A program made the translations under genes and the position numbers. From Pseudoxanthomonas wuyuanensis (GTDB lineage: Bacteria > Pseudomonadota > Gammaproteobacteria > Xanthomonadales > Xanthomonadaceae): a stretch of 64,000 bases of DNA. Below are positions 62,311-64,000 of this stretch, piece by piece. Numbering within the stretch: position 1 is the first letter of the stretch; every line of letters starts with the position of its first letter. Under the pieces are notes generated by a model. It saw only the letters and a list, made by a program, of their open reading frames with translations. It had not been told where the DNA came from and ran no database searches. The stretch spans positions 43,501 through 107,500 of the forward strand of contig NZ_OCND01000005.1 of assembly GCF_900215535.1 (NCBI RefSeq). Direction: 5' to 3'.

Positions 62311-64000
<1,690 letters not shown>

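Overview
The window is from a GC-rich gammaproteobacterium, most likely of the Xanthomonadaceae (Lysobacter, Pseudoxanthomonas, Stenotrophomonas or a relative). Three things point there: the housekeeping genes and their order (opgD-opgH, rpoD, def-fmt-rsmB, LysM protein-dprA-smg-GYF/RDD genes-topA-tsaC, priA, rpoH); the short GAGTGAG and GGGAATG satellite repeats typical of the group; and tRNA-Ile2 beside an integrase. No species can be named from the sequence alone.

Region 1 (1-13364) is an accessory island. It is visibly more AT-rich, with less extreme codon use, than the rest. A P4-type tyrosine integrase (11973-13187, minus) lies beside the 3' end of a tRNA-Ile2(CAT) gene (13365-13440), which marks the right border. 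The left border is outside the window, where a plasmid/ICE-type DUF932 gene runs off the edge. The cargo is mostly a same-strand defence cluster: an FRG-domain protein, a three-helix membrane protein of unknown function, a protein with a possible PD-(D/E)XK nuclease core, a Gabija pair (gajA-gajB), a small possibly frameshifted membrane/zinc-ribbon gene on the other strand, and an AAA+ ATPase/subtilase pair of the IetAS type.

Region 2 (13441-33132) is core chromosome: osmoregulated periplasmic glucan synthesis (opgD-opgH), the primary sigma factor rpoD, dtd, a lipid A-type acyltransferase with a Sel1-like lipoprotein-independent secreted protein and two bacterial PH-domain membrane proteins, an LPS core/O-antigen set (two GT2 enzymes, a heptosyltransferase, a GT4 enzyme and an O-antigen ligase-like protein), then rsmB, fmt and def.

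Region 3 (33264-57355) runs from a LysM protein through dprA, smg, three GYF_2-domain membrane proteins, topA, tsaC, two DUF4124 proteins, a two-component system, a DJ-1/PfpI protein, an SDR dehydrogenase, a small lipoprotein, sppA, a MATE exporter, DUF3667, DUF4286 and DUF3106 proteins, a sigma-region-4-like membrane protein and priA. The last has a perfect pair of inverted DnaA boxes upstream.

Region 4 (57367-64000) holds a type II NADH dehydrogenase, a DUF1203 protein, a LysR remnant, rpoH, an M19 dipeptidase and the 3' end of an rRNA operon (5S and partial 23S, minus strand).

The most interesting parts are the defence island, with two recognisable systems plus three adjacent uncharacterised genes; the regulatory repeats in the island (three phased TTGACAA boxes before ietA and a nested TGACTCA palindrome at the integrase start); and the satellite repeats that sit directly against the start codons of dtd and fmt where a ribosome binding site should be.
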